The notes beneath the pieces were generated by a model. The model was not told where the DNA came from and made no database searches. It saw only the letters and a program-made list of their open reading frames with translations. From the NCBI GenBank assembly GCA_003427395.1, contig BFEA01000071.1, forward strand, positions 3,029,551 to 3,066,213: DNA of 36,663 nucleotides, in the 5' to 3' direction. The position numbers were made by a program, and so were the translations under genes. This stretch comes from Chara braunii. Lineage: Eukaryota; Streptophyta; Charophyceae; Charales; Characeae. Within the stretch, counting starts at the first letter, position 1, and each line of letters starts with the position of its first letter. Below, one piece after another: positions 19,577 to 30,449 of the stretch.

Positions 19577-19690
19577 TTGCAATGGCTTGCTGGTTTCTGG
19601 TCGTCTATAGCCTCTCTCTTGTCGAGGTTGTACCATAGGTAGGGTAGATTCGTAATTTTGTTTGGCTGAGGGCTAACCGAGAGTCATCTT
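19577..19690 (+). repeat. Direct repeat of about 108 bp, copy 1
   Basis: TTGCTGGTTTCTGGTCG, then GTCGAGGTTGTACCATAGG, TAGATTCGTAATTTTG and CTAACCGAGAG recur at 20765-20873 at about 95% identity. The copies bracket the second gypsy fragment and may be LTR or 3' non-coding remnants. 19691-20040 carries no recognisable gene. Confidence 0.85.
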
Positions 19691-20048
19691 GTCAGGAGTG
19701 GTGGCGCTGCTGCAGACTTCCACCCGGGAAGCCTTCCGGCACTTCGTCATCATCAGATACTGTGGCGCTGGTTTTCTTCTTCACCCTCTGAGTGGCGCTT
19801 GGCCTCAGAGGCCTGTTTTAGGGTGGCGCTGCCCTTTGGAGGCAATAGTTGGGTGGCGCTTGATGTTTCAGGGGCTCAGGGGTTACGAGTGGTTACCCAG
19901 GGTTGGGGAGTGAAGCGCTGCTCATTTTTTAGCAGCACACTGTAGTTCCGAGGTTATTCTGACAATTTGAGACTCTGAGTGTAATAAACAGCGTGATACT
20001 GGGTTTGGACTATCATCGTTTCATTGTTTTCATGGATGGGATCTACTC

Positions 20049-20070
20049 GGCTTTGATACCAACTGTTATG
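20049..20070 (-). other. Possible LTR end plus tRNA-iMet primer-binding site
   Basis: On the minus strand this reads CATAACAG followed by TTGGTATCAAAGCC, close to the plant PBS TGGTATCAGAGC complementary to initiator tRNA-Met, preceded by an LTR-like ACA end. It would belong to a minus-strand LTR element, distinct from the plus-strand gypsy fragment beside it. No second LTR was identified. Confidence 0.35.
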
Positions 20071-20184
20071 ATTTTGGTTGTCTGTTGTTTGAAGACCAAC
20101 ACTCACTCACATAGACTCCCAGGTATGCCCATACATACATAGAAGGAAGGGGAGAGGATAGAAGTATCATACCGCACAGGGAGA

Positions 20185-20752
20185 GTTCACCAGGCGTTAC
20201 CGTGTGGACATAAAGTCCGCCCGTGCTAACCTGCTGAAAACCCAAAAGGCTATGATTCAACAGGCTAATAAGCACATACGTCCCTCGACTATTCGCACAG
20301 GTGACTGGGTGTGGGTACTGTTGTCACGAGAGGAGGACATTTCACCTAAGCTGCTGCGACGATACATGGGTCCATGGCAGGTCTTAGATACAGTGGGAGC
20401 TGATCCATTTGGACCATCCTATACAGTGGATGTCCCTTTGCATCTACAAACCTACGCTGTCTTTCATGCATCTAAGCTGTTACCATTCACATCAGCAGAT
20501 GCATTCCTAGACAGGCCTCCTTTGCTCGGTCCCCCTATCCCTGGCAAAGGATATGAGGTGGAGTCCGTTGAGGATGAGTCAGGTACAGATCCAGATAAGG
20601 AGTACCTTGTGAAGTTCTTATACCAGCCACATACTGAAGATCGCTGGTTTACTCACAAGGAACGTCTGAAGACTGCAAAGTCTATTATCCTCAGATATGA
20701 GGCAGCACAGAAGGGAGAACCCCTTCGACGCTCTGCACGCCTACGCCCCTAG
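20185..20752 (+). pseudogene. pol: Ty3/gypsy integrase C-terminus and chromodomain-like tail, fragment
   Basis: An uninterrupted frame encodes the same module as 2260-2775 and is better preserved: QQANKHIRPSTIRTGDWVWV, YMGPWQVLDTVGADPFGPSY, FHASKLLPF, GKGYEVESV, then the tail KEYLVKFLYQPHTEDRWFTH and a basic end (PLRRSARLRP) before TAG at 20750. The first copy lacks the EDESGTDPDKEYL linker because of a stop and local divergence. Only the integrase end remains, so it cannot act alone. The basic, proline-free linker and the tail suggest chromatin targeting, by inference from chromoviruses. Upstream integrase core is absent. Confidence 0.88.
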
Positions 20753-20764
20753 CTCGGAGGTCTG

Positions 20765-20873
20765 CAATGACTTGCTGGTTTCTGGTCGTTTGTAGCCTCT
20801 CTTGTCGAGGTTGTACCATAGGTAGGGTAGATTCGTAATTTTGTTTGGCTGAGGGTTAACCGAGAGACCTACC
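20765..20873 (+). repeat. Direct repeat of about 108 bp, copy 2
   Basis: Partner of 19577-19690. It starts 13 bp after the gypsy fragment stop codon, so this sequence is plausibly the 3' non-coding end of the element family. 20874-21220 has no gene; it holds a CCCATATCATGGG palindrome near 21007-21019 and GGGTCTGCAGACCC at 21148-21161. Confidence 0.85.
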
Positions 20874-21224
20874 TGTAGGGGAAATTTGTGAGGGACATAT
20901 CTGCAAATTTGGGAAAATACAGTCCCAGCCTCTACAACACCCTGGGCTAGCTGAGATAAGACTACACAAGTGTAGTTAGGCGGATAGGTAGGGGGTGGTA
21001 CTGTCCCATATCATGGGATAGCACCAGAGGAGGGAGCATTCGCTTACGAGGGCCTCATTATTGAGGGCGGTGAGAGTCACAGTCAGGAAGGAGTGCCAAA
21101 TAGAGGTGTGGTCCATCCTGAACCGCGGGAGGTGAGTCGGGTTTGCAGGGTCTGCAGACCCGGCTGCAAAGGTGGCAGGGTGTTGTCATAGGGGTCGAGG
21201 GAATATTATGATACGGTTGCAACA

Positions 21225-21320
21225 AGCAAAATTGTGACAACATCGATAGTGACAACAACAGCAGTACAGGCAGTCGTGACGACAACAGCGAGAAGAGCGA
21301 CAACAACAACAACGGCAACG

Positions 21321-21366
<46 letters not shown>

Positions 21367-21480
21367 CGACAACAACTGTAATAGCAACATCAACAACAGC
21401 AACAACACTGACATCGACAATGGCCACAACAACGAGATCAGCAACAACAACGGAAGTCACAACATCAACACCAGCGCATA
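21225..21480. repeat. (ACA/CAA)n trinucleotide repeat, imperfect
   Basis: Pure CAA units run from about 21318 to 21366, with ACAACA, GCAACA and GACAAC variants on both sides. Poly-Thr or poly-Val frames arise from it and are not genes. Confidence 0.95.
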
Positions 21481-21916
21481 GGGAGAGAACTTGTGGTCTG
21501 ATGAGGATGGTGAGTGGGGGCCTGGGGTTAATTGTGTGATTTACCGTCTCCCCCCCCTTTTGTCCAGTGTTTTCCCATGTTAATCCGCTCCTCTTCGTCT
21601 GCCACCGGGTGGGAGTAGGATAGATGATCTCCCCTTTATAGATCGGAGTTGTCCGGCCCTCAACTTCCAATTATGCAGGGTTGTTGATTGCCCAGAGATG
21701 GAGATAGGTTGTTTAAGGTTTTGTGTCTTGGTTTGATCGATAGGATTGGGCTGCATGGGCAGGAGGTCAATCCTTCCCTTAAGCGGGGAAGTAATCAAGC
21801 CCTCTGCTCTTTATGGAGATACGGTAGATATGGTGGATAGGGTTTTCCCTTCATGCGACATATATTGATTGACGAACATATACAGGCAGTATTAGATGCA
21901 CAGTATGACGTATCTT

Positions 21917-21918
<2 letters not shown>

Positions 21919-21959
<41 letters not shown>

Positions 21960-22730
21960 NNNNNNNNNNNNNNNNNNNNNNNNNNNNNNNNNNNNNNNNN
22001 NNNNNNNNNNNNNNNNNNNNNNNNNNNNNNNNNNNNNNNNNNNNNNNNNNNNNNNNNNNNNNNNNNNNNNNNNNNNNNNNNNNNNNNNNNNNNNNNNNNN
22101 NNNNNNNNNNNNNNNNNNNNNNNNNNNNNNNNNNNNNNNNNNNNNNNNNNNNNNNNNNNNNNNNNNNNNNNNNNNNNNNNNNNNNNNNNNNNNNNNNNNN
22201 NNNNNNNNNNNNNNNNNNNNNNNNNNNNNNNNNNNNNNNNNNNNNNNNNNNNNNNNNNNNNNNNNNNNNNNNNNNNNNNNNNNNNNNNNNNNNNNNNNNN
22301 NNNNNNNNNNNNNNNNNNNNNNNNNNNNNNNNNNNNNNNNNNNNNNNNNNNNNNNNNNNNNNNNNNNNNNNNNNNNNNNNNNNNNNNNNNNNNNNNNNNN
22401 NNNNNNNNNNNNNNNNNNNNNNNNNNNNNNNNNNNNNNNNNNNNNNNNNNNNNNNNNNNNNNNNNNNNNNNNNNNNNNNNNNNNNNNNNNNNNNNNNNNN
22501 NNNNNNNNNNNNNNNNNNNNNNNNNNNNNNNNNNNNNNNNNNNNNNNNNNNNNNNNNNNNNNNNNNNNNNNNNNNNNNNNNNNNNNNNNNNNNNNNNNNN
22601 NNNNNNNNNNNNNNNNNNNNNNNNNNNNNNNNNNNNNNNNNNNNNNNNNNNNNNNNNNNNNNNNNNNNNNNNNNNNNNNNNNNNNNNNNNNNNNNNNNNN
22701 NNNNNNNNNNNNNNNNNNNNNNNNNNNNNN
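21919..22730. other. Poly(T) run and assembly gap
   Basis: 41 T at 21919-21959, then 771 N (21960-22730). Sequence resumes with G7 and three GGGCTGGAGC-type units. The poly(T) is the right orientation to be the poly(A) tail of minus-strand LINE-D, though the gap prevents proof. Confidence 0.8.
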
Positions 22731-24727
22731 GGGGGGGAGCAGGCTGGAGCGGGCTGGAGCGGGCTGGAGATCGGGCACCAATACGAAGTTAGTCGGGAGG
22801 AAGGGGACTTCGAAGTCACTTAAGGGTTTTCTTTGCCAAGATGGCTCCGATAACCTCCACGGCTTCCATCGGATGTTGTAGGCGGCATCCATTCAGAAAA
22901 CAATTTAGGCGGGTCCTGCTAGAGCTGGCAATAGGATTCCCGGATGGCATCCCTCGCCTCGAATTCCTTTTCTTCCCGCCAATCCCTGATAAAAGTTTTC
23001 CATCCCTCATGGGTTCTCATTCTGATGGCCGCCTCTACAGCTTGTTGTGCTTGCTGTAACCCAAATTGGTGGCTTTTCCGTTGAAAGGAGCATCTAACTC
23101 TCCAAGCCAGCATGAGTACTTGCAGCCTCATATAAGAGAAGAGTTTGGTGGCGAAGGGAGACCATTTCGCCATGAGGTGGTGGTTTTTGTCAAGCAACAG
23201 GAGGCCAATGTCCCATGTGATGTGGCAGCCTGTCAGAGCGTGGAATGCCGAGTCCCACCACCTCCACAATTGGGCGACCATTGGGCAGGCTAACAAGCAA
23301 TGCTCCAGTGTTGCCCGACCCGGAGGCGAGGATCTGCCGCAATAAGTGCAGATGGGGGACAACAGCCCCTTCTGTTCAAGGTCTGTTCTTGACACTAGCC
23401 AGTCCGGTGTGGGCAGACAGCGGTGGAGGATTTGCCATTGAAGTGCTCTGAGATTCGTGGGCATAATCTTGGAGTACTTAGGCCATGGCAAGCTCTCCAC
23501 CAAATGCGAGTCCACAGGTGAGTCCCGTGTCCATCTATTGAGTAGCCTTTGGTCGATTGTTGGTAGTGGGCTGGAGGCTTTGTAACCCCCTTTGACCGAG
23601 TAGTCCCATTTGTGCATTGGTTTTGACCCGGGCCACTCCCATTCCCCCGGGTCGAAAGGTAGCCCGGCCAGCAGTATCGTGGGCTCATACACAAGGAAGC
23701 CGTCGTGGTGGTCCCCCACCACACATATGCGAATGAGGCCCACCCAACTCCCATTGGCATCCAGATTTTCCTTTCGAGCGAGTTTGGAAAATCTGGCTCC
23801 CGGCAGGTCGGGCTCATAGGCGTCCAATGAGCACACCCCATCTTTGTTTTGTTGGACTCTAAATACTGTGAGCGGGAGGGGCAAGTCTGCGTACCTAATC
23901 ACCCAGTCGTCTTGGCGTACCGTGGGACCCTCTTTGAGGGCCTGCCACCACGTCAAAGGGAGAGTTTCCCTTAGTCTGGCCGCTCTGCCCTCCACATTCT
24001 TGGCATATTTCAACTTGGTCTGTAGGTGGTCTGTCGTGGCTCAGTCTCCTTTGTGCGGGTCCCACAAGTCCCCCACCGTGAAAATGCCTTTTCTTGCCCA
24101 CATGAGCCAGGGTGAATTTGTTGATAGTGAGAAGGGGCTGCCATCCTCATCCAACACGCAGGGGTTGCCAAAGAGCGGTTGTCTCCATATATTGTGCCAT
24201 CTGTTGGGGGGCTATTTCTGCTGAGGGCCATGTACCCTCCAAAGTTTGAGCATACAGGGCCAAAGGGGGTCTAAGGGCAGGTCCATTCTTGCTGCTTCTG
24301 TCGGGGTGCCCGCTTGCGTTTTCCGCAAGGGGGCTGGAATCGATCAGTGCTTGTTTGTCAGCCACCGGAAGGGATGTAGAGTGTTTGCTGTAAGCGATTC
24401 CGGGGCCAGGCTGGCAATCTGCAAGCAAGCCAGAGGGGCCCATGGAATGTCATTCCCCATGAGTAGTCTAACCAGGACCTTGAAGATTAAGGCTTCGTTC
24501 TCCCTCTCTGGGTCTAGTATCCCCAACCCCCCTTTGGACCTTGGTTGGGTGAGGGTTTCCCAACTCAGTCGATGCACACACCACTGGTCCATGGCGCTAT
24601 TCTTCCATAGGTATCTGGCCAACACTTTTCTCAGCCTGGTATACTGTCTTTTCCCATGATCATTCATCAACTATGTGAAGTTGAAAACCTTTAAGACACA
24701 TACCGACAGTTTTTTCCACAGGAACAC
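22731..24727 (-). mobile_element. LINE-D: 5'-truncated L1-like element, minus strand
   Basis: Sense is leftward. It begins in the RT thumb/connection region at about 24725-24673 and ends with the ORF stop at 22919, a 3' UTR at 22731-22918, and probably a poly(A) at 21919-21959 across the gap. Its 5' end abuts the 5' end of LINE-C, giving a head-to-head junction. Confidence 0.88.
22919..24727 (-). pseudogene. LINE-D ORF2 C-terminal half, in-frame stops
   Basis: One frame is kept for about 1.75 kb. Reading leftward: ARYLWKNSAMDQW, LTQPRSKGGLGILDPE, IASLAPE, WRQPLFGNP, MWARKGIFTVGDLWDPHKGD, LQWQILHRCLPTPDWLV and a zinc knuckle CTYCGRSSPPGRATLEHCLL followed by ACP. Stops occur at 24671 (TAG), 24344 (TGA), 24212 (TAG) and 24041 (TGA). 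Those at 24344 and 24041 sit where LINE-B has Trp. RT palm and endonuclease are absent. The longest open part is 22919-24013, 364 residues. Confidence 0.9.
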
Positions 24728-27700
24728 ATTTTTACCTGTATCAGGAACTCAGGCACCTCCCACCAATCTAGATCCATAATAGATTTGATACTTATGTCAG
24801 AGGATCTGGATCACGCGTTAGTAGGGGTCGATATTTTCCCTCAAAGTCCATGGTCGGGAGCTGACCACAAGATGTGTGCCATTTTATTGACCTTCAGGAA
24901 GAAACCGGATCGAGGAAGAGGTTTTTACAAACTTAATTCGTCCCTTTTATAGAAAACAAATTTCAGATCTTACATCCAGGAAGTATGGAAGTTTTGGCAA
25001 ACCACCAAAGATAAGCATGAATCTTACATATCATGGTTCAACAATGGACTGGTTTTCTTAGCCAAAAAATGTAATGAATTTTCAAAATTAATAGCTAAAC
25101 AAAAACATTTACAAGAAATGGAAATTCAAGAAAAAATATTACATTACGAACAACAAGAAACTGTGGAATCACCGCCCCAAGCAGTAGACATCCAGGACCT
25201 TAGGAACCAATTGCTTACCATTGTCCAAAATTGTTGGCAAGGCTACCTTATTAGGAGCAAATTATCCAAACATCGATCAAAAGGACAAATGGATTCATCT
25301 CTTTTTTCCCTTGCTCAAGCCAAGGTTAGAAGGACAAATATAGAAGCCTTAATAGATTCTGCTATGTCTCCTCACCTTGAGCTGGTCTCGTTGGCAGGTA
25401 GCCTAAAAGTAGCCTACGACTTTTTCAAAAAACTTTACACATCCACGGTGGATTCCAGGATAGCGGAACAAGAAACTCAGAGTTTCCTTAAGCCCCTAAT
25501 ACAACATTTAACTCAGGAGCAGAAGGAGAAAATGAAAGAGTCAATCACCAAGGACGAGATCTGGACAACCCTACTGCAAATGGATGAGGATAAAACCCCA
25601 GGGGTTGATGGTCTCCTGAAAGAATTCTAGGAGGCTATGTGGGAATCAATGGTAGAGGACCTTATGGAATATTATAATCAGATTCAGGGCTTAGGAACTA
25701 TGGGGGAAATTGTGGGGCAAGGAGTCCTAACACTATTATGCAAAAAAGGGGATAAAACCAATATAAGGAACTTTAGACCAACCACCTTATTGACGGTGGT
25801 CTACAAAATGCTAGTTAAGGCTATTGCTAATAGATTCATTTTAGTTATGACAGACATTATCCATCCTTCTCAAACATAATTTATTCACGGGAGAAACATA
25901 CAAGACAATATTCTGCTAATTAATGAAATGATTAAGCTATCTAGGAAAATTAAACACAACGCGGCGTTTATATTCATAGATTTTGAAAAAGCTTATGACC
26001 ATGTGGATTGGCGCTTCCTGGATGCATGCTTAGCTAAGGTAGAATTTGGACCTGGGATAAGGAGGTGGGTGCAAATACTCCATTCCAATGCCACTACCCA
26101 GGTTCAAGTCAATTGTCTATTATCCCCTGAGATTCCTCTTCAAAGATCGGCAAGGCAAGGGGACTCATTAGCTCCCTTTCTCTTTGTAATCATTATGGAA
26201 GCTTTAGGGGTTAATCTTAGGGAAAACCGCAATCTTCAACGTCTTCGGATCGCCAATTTACCAGAGGAAGCAATCCCTATTTACTCTATGCTTCCTGACG
26301 ATTCAACTATTATGATGGAGGCTTCGTCGACTAATTTTGAGGAAATTAAGGCAATAATGGTTAAATTATTTAATCTCTCAGATATGCTAGTAAACTGGGG
26401 AAACAGAACGCAAGGATGGTGGATTCACTCTTAAGGGGATAAACCACCGGAACTCCCTAAGATTAAATGGTTATCTCTAAAGGTTTCTATCAGGGTATTA
26501 GGGGTGATTCTCACAGCCCAAGGGAAACCTAATTCGAACGATTTCTGAATTTCTTCACCAGCATTAGAAAAAATGAAGTTGTGGAAAAATAAATATATAT
26601 CTCTATTTGGCAGAGCATTATTAATGAATAGTGTTGTTTTAGCCTCGATTTGGTATAAAGCAATTTTATGGTCACTTAGTAAGAAAACTACAAAGGAATT
26701 ACAAAGGCAACTCTCAGCTTTTCTGTGGCGAGGAGATCACGAGTCACCACACGTGATCCAAAGAGTAGCCTGGCAGATCTTAATCCAACCCAAAATTAAA
26801 GGGGGCTTGGGGCTTATTGACCAATTCAATGTAAGGCCTTGACACTTCAAGCATTGAAGCATTTAATCTTAGCTACGGATCTTCCATGGCAAGATTTGAC
26901 ATTGGAGCAAATTTGTAGATTGGCCCCCCAGACTACCAAGGAAGTGCACTCTCTTACATGGGTGGAAGATAGGTATTGGATCATTCCTCGTCCCCAAATG
27001 CAGCCTACCGGGTCAGGGACAAGAGGGGCGGTTAGGAGAAACCTAAGTGTAGATGGTTTCTGGTCTAGTCTATTGAAATTATGGTGTGAGTTGCCTTTAC
27101 CCAATAAGTCCCCGCCGAGAAGATATGAGAAAGTCCTACGCCAACCATTATTTGGTAATCGATGAATCACAGATCAAAACGGGGGGGTCTTCATAAGTTC
27201 TGATTCCCCGTGGTCCATGTGGGTCAAGAGTGGAATAGTAAGAATTAAAGACTTGTGGGATCCTGAGAACAAGAATTGAAAAGCAGTAGAGAAACTCAAG
27301 AAAGAAATTAAGTATGCACACAAACTTCTGGATAAGTTGGATGAAATCCTCTCAGACATTCCCCTGCCCTGTACAATCGTCTTGAAAAAAGGCCCTGTGT
27401 TCCGGGTTGCAGACTCGGTGTGTATAAATCATCAAGGTGATTCCAAGACAGTAGGACAAATCCTGGGAGCCCTTGTGAATATTTTTCAAAATCCACAAAG
27501 ATAATAGGATCTCTAAAAGAGATCAGGATAGGGTAATTTTCTTCTCCTTCGGTGTAATGTATAGGGTGAGGACTTCATATGTCACAACAAAAAAGGAATG
27601 GATAGTGTTCCTTCCCCATCTTCCCATTCAGGACCTTCCCCTGGACCCTGCTGACTGGATATGGCGTTTAAATAGGAGGTGCAAACCCCTGAGATTACAA

Positions 27701-28578
27701 TCCTTGTCAATTAAGGCGACTTATAGGCTATTGCATCCCAAAATAAAAGTCCCAGAAATTGTACAAGAGAGATGGCAAAGGCACTTTAACATCTATGAGG
27801 ATTTGCTCAAACCAGTAAGGTGGTGCCAAGGACTTAGGGAGAGGCCGGCTAAGTTTGCGTCCTTGCAATGACAGATAATGCATAGGTGTTTACCAAGGAA
27901 TGACTGGATAATAAACCACTCCACATTATAACAGAGGGGAGTGGCGTTACCGTCGTGCAACTCTTGTGTACAGACCTTTCCCAGAAGGAAAATCAGGGAA
28001 ACAATTGAACATATTTGCCCGGGCTCTGTCTTACTGTGGCGTCGATGTGACTATGTGTGGCAAAGGTTTACAGGCCTGGAATGGTCGTGGGATTGGAGGG
28101 CAATCCTTTTGGGGCATTGGAACCCTCTGCTGATCGAGCTATCTGATTTTCAACAAAATTTCTTTCATTTGGGAAGGAAAGCGGTCTTGTGGCTCTGTGG
28201 CAGAAAAGATGCATCAACGAAATAGAAGGAGTGAAAATTGAAAGTCAAGAGATAGCAGAAATAATCCAACAGTTTGTCCAAACTGAAATCAGAAGCCAAT
28301 GGGATAAGACGAAAACAAGGCTCACAGAGTTCAAACAGAAAATAGATATCCAACAACGAATTCAAAATTTTAATTTGGAATGGCTAGGGGATCCGTCAGG
28401 GGAGAAATTGGGGGAGGTAGTATGGCCGGGAGGGGAAGGGGAGCAGGTGTTGTTCAAGTGGGATTATCAGATCTCCTTTCGAATCTGGTTTGATATACAA
28501 CCAGGAGCTTCCTTGCGATCACCTGAGTACTTCGCTGATCCCTTGCCTCCCTCTACACTTGGAATTGGTGGATCTTGA
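24725..28578 (+). pseudogene. LINE-C ORF2 (endonuclease end, RT, C-terminal domain), broken
   Basis: Endonuclease end: SRSIIDLIL (24770s) and GADHKM, with the catalytic Asp-His at 24863-24868. Then the linker and RT: DKTPGVDG, KKGDKTNIRNFRP, FIDFEKAYDHVDW (25975-26013), RQGDSLAPFLF, and LPDDSTIM in place of FADDSTI, keeping both Asp but with Ala to Pro. Then FLWRGD, GGLGLID, RQPLFGNR and a degraded zinc knuckle (CNSCVQTF, IEHICPG). Stops include 25628 TAG, 25877 TAA, 26432 TAA, 26546 TGA, 27163 TGA, 27277 TGA and 27869 TGA, plus one near 24920. Frameshifts lie near 26836, 27510-27550 and 28190-28220. It is not translatable as a whole. Confidence 0.92.
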
Positions 28579-28838
28579 GTGTTTCGGGGGGGGAGAAGAA
28601 GGATAGGCTCCAAGACTTGGTAGTGCTAGAAAAGCTCTGAAGAGGGAGGCTGGAAATATCATTCTCATCAGGCGGTCAGAATTCTGACTGAAGAGGCACT
28701 CCTACATTCAGATCCAGTTTTTAGCACCTGCAGCAGCTTTTTCTGAGAATGGGTTGGATCCCTTTGTGAAAAGAGAGAATACGCAGGGGGTAGCGAGGTA
28801 GTGGGCCTGGTTATCAGAAATAGAAGAGATTTAGCAAC

Positions 28839-28970
28839 GGGACGTTGGACCCGGTTTCCAGCACAGTGGTTAGTGAAACTATTTCTCATCTCATCTTATG
28901 GATTCTCACAATGTTAAGGGACGTTGGACCCGGTTTCCAGCAGGTGCTGCTCCCCACTATTAGATGGAAC
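28839..28970 (+). other. LINE-C 3' UTR: paired terminal hairpins
   Basis: GGGACGTTGGACCCGG with TTTCCAGCA occurs at 28839-28863 and again, identical, at 28918-28942. The second is followed by GGTGCTGCTCCCCACTAT and TAGATGGAACC and then the poly(A). Stem TTGG/CCAG with CCCGG in the loop. Confidence 0.85.
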
Positions 28971-29039
28971 CTTCTTTAAAAAAAAAAAAAAAAAAAAAAG
29001 ACTACCACTCTTCTTCTTTTCAGTGGATAGCAAAGCGTA

Positions 29040-30138
29040 ATTAAGTGCAAGTAAGGGTGCTGGACAACGACTGGAATAATTTGTCTTCCATTCTGGAACC
29101 AGGATAGAAGACCTTCCTTTTTACCCTGATGAATGGATATGGACCCAGATTGGGGGCAAGCCGGGCCAGTGTTCGGAGTTATCGCGAAAGAACTTGGTGG
29201 TTTAATCAACCTATAAGCTAATATTTGTTGAAAAGGACTCAGCGGGTCTGTTAGGGATCGATGTGTTGAGCATCTTAATATTAATATTACGGGTTTGCAA
29301 GGAGTTAAGTGTTTGAAGGATTATCTCTATACCACTAATGCATGCAAAGGACCCCGCATGGGGTCCAGCAGAAACCAGGCCGCAACCGCGCAGGGCCAGC
29401 GAGACGCCGACGGGGCGGGGTCCTCCCCCGATCCCATCTGGGTCCCCACCTGTCACTCCGCCCCCACGACCACCAACCCCCTCGGGTCCTCCCCCACCCG
29501 CTTCGTCCCTACTGTCTCCCTCCCCCTCCCTCTCCCGGTACCTGGCCAGCCGGCACATGCAACACCCTACCCAGTCTGCGATGACTGCCAGATACTACAG
29601 GGTGGCCTTCCCGCACTAGAGAGGAGTCTGGGTCTCCTTCCGGTACAGGGGCTGGAATGAGGAAAGCAGCCCAGGAACCCCTCTAAGGCAGTGGGACCGG
29701 GGACTACATGGTAAGAGAATGCAATCCAAGGAGGAAAGGGAGCTTTTCAATGTCGACTCACTGGGCAGTAGCGACAGGGATAACAAGCATAGCCTCAGCA
29801 AAATGGTTATAAAAAATAGTTCCATGTACCATGTCACCTCACAAGTAGGTTAGCACAGAATGCCAATCACTGCTCACACAGACACCTCACAGCTGTAGGA
29901 CAGAAGGATCGAAAGGATCGAGAGAGGCCGGATTGAATTGCAGTACAGATCACAGGATGCAGCCTCTCCTCACAAGCAGTAAGTGGATAGGAAGGATTGG
30001 GACGCTGGACCCGGTTTCCAGCAAACTCAGCATTGCCTTGTAATATTTGAGACGCTGGACCCGGTTTCCAGCAGAAGCAGCTCCCCACCAATAGAAGGAG
30101 CCTTCACCTCAAGAAAAAAAGGGAAAAAAAAAAAAGGG
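29040..30138 (+). mobile_element. LINE-F: remnant of a further L1-like element with 3' tail
   Basis: Just after the LINE-C poly(A), VRVLDNDWN (about 29048-29075) and, in another frame, EDLPFYPDEWIWTQI (29105-29150) match the region preceding the zinc knuckle in LINE-B (RVLQSHK, MDPLEWQW) and LINE-C (LPLDPADWIW). The zinc knuckle is missing; GC-rich, proline-codon-rich sequence follows (29340-29600). The end has the same hairpin twice (29999-30023, 30049-30073), then CTCCCCACCAATAGAAGGAGCC and an A-rich end at 30112-30135. Whether the middle belongs to the same insertion is uncertain. Confidence 0.65.
29999..30105 (+). other. LINE-F 3' paired terminal hairpins
   Basis: GACGCTGGACCCGGTTTCCA with GCA occurs at 30001-30023 and, identical, at 30051-30073. 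Only the second is followed by the CTCCCCACCAATAGAAGGAG block and the A-rich end. Confidence 0.85.
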
Positions 30139-30191
30139 TAAGGTTGAATTACGTGGTTGTGTTCTAGTTATGTTATGGTTGGTATGGGCAA

Positions 30192-30361
30192 GGCTAGTCT
30201 GGAACCGAATGTTTCCACGGAGCTACTCTAGGTAGTGTCATTACCTAACCCAACTCTAGACCAGCCTGTGTGCCACTCCAGGCTAGTCCAAAACCGAATG
30301 TTTCCACAGAGCCACCCTAGGCAGTGCCATTACCTAAGCCAACTCTAGACCAGCCCAAGTA
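30192..30361 (+). repeat. 89 bp tandem duplication
   Basis: Copies at 30192-30280 and 30281-30361 share ACCGAATGTTTCCAC, GTGCCATTACCTAA-type and CAACTCTAGACCAGCC segments. Differences are mainly transitions. Confidence 0.93.
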
Positions 30362-30449
30362 CCTATCGAGGTTATATTATGGTTAGATTGTGTGTTATTA
30401 TTACTGACTTATTTTATGCTCACCAATCTCCCACCCTTTTGATTCCTGC

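Larger units (their letters stand above)
24725..28999 (+). mobile_element. LINE-C: 5'-truncated L1-like element with poly(A)
   Basis: It begins inside the APE-type endonuclease and continues through linker, RT, connection and zinc knuckle to a stop at 28578, a 420 bp 3' UTR with two hairpin copies, and A22 at 28978-28999. It is the longest LINE in the window (4.3 kb). It is more A/T-rich in codon use than LINE-B, so it represents a different subfamily. Confidence 0.93.

Noticed and set aside
21795-22892. Very long open frames on both strands
   Set aside because: They consist mostly of undetermined bases in the assembly gap.
29295-29660. 121-codon Pro/Ser-rich frame
   Set aside because: GC-rich low-complexity sequence open in three phases. 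It might be a degraded LINE C-terminal tail, but nothing supports a separate protein.
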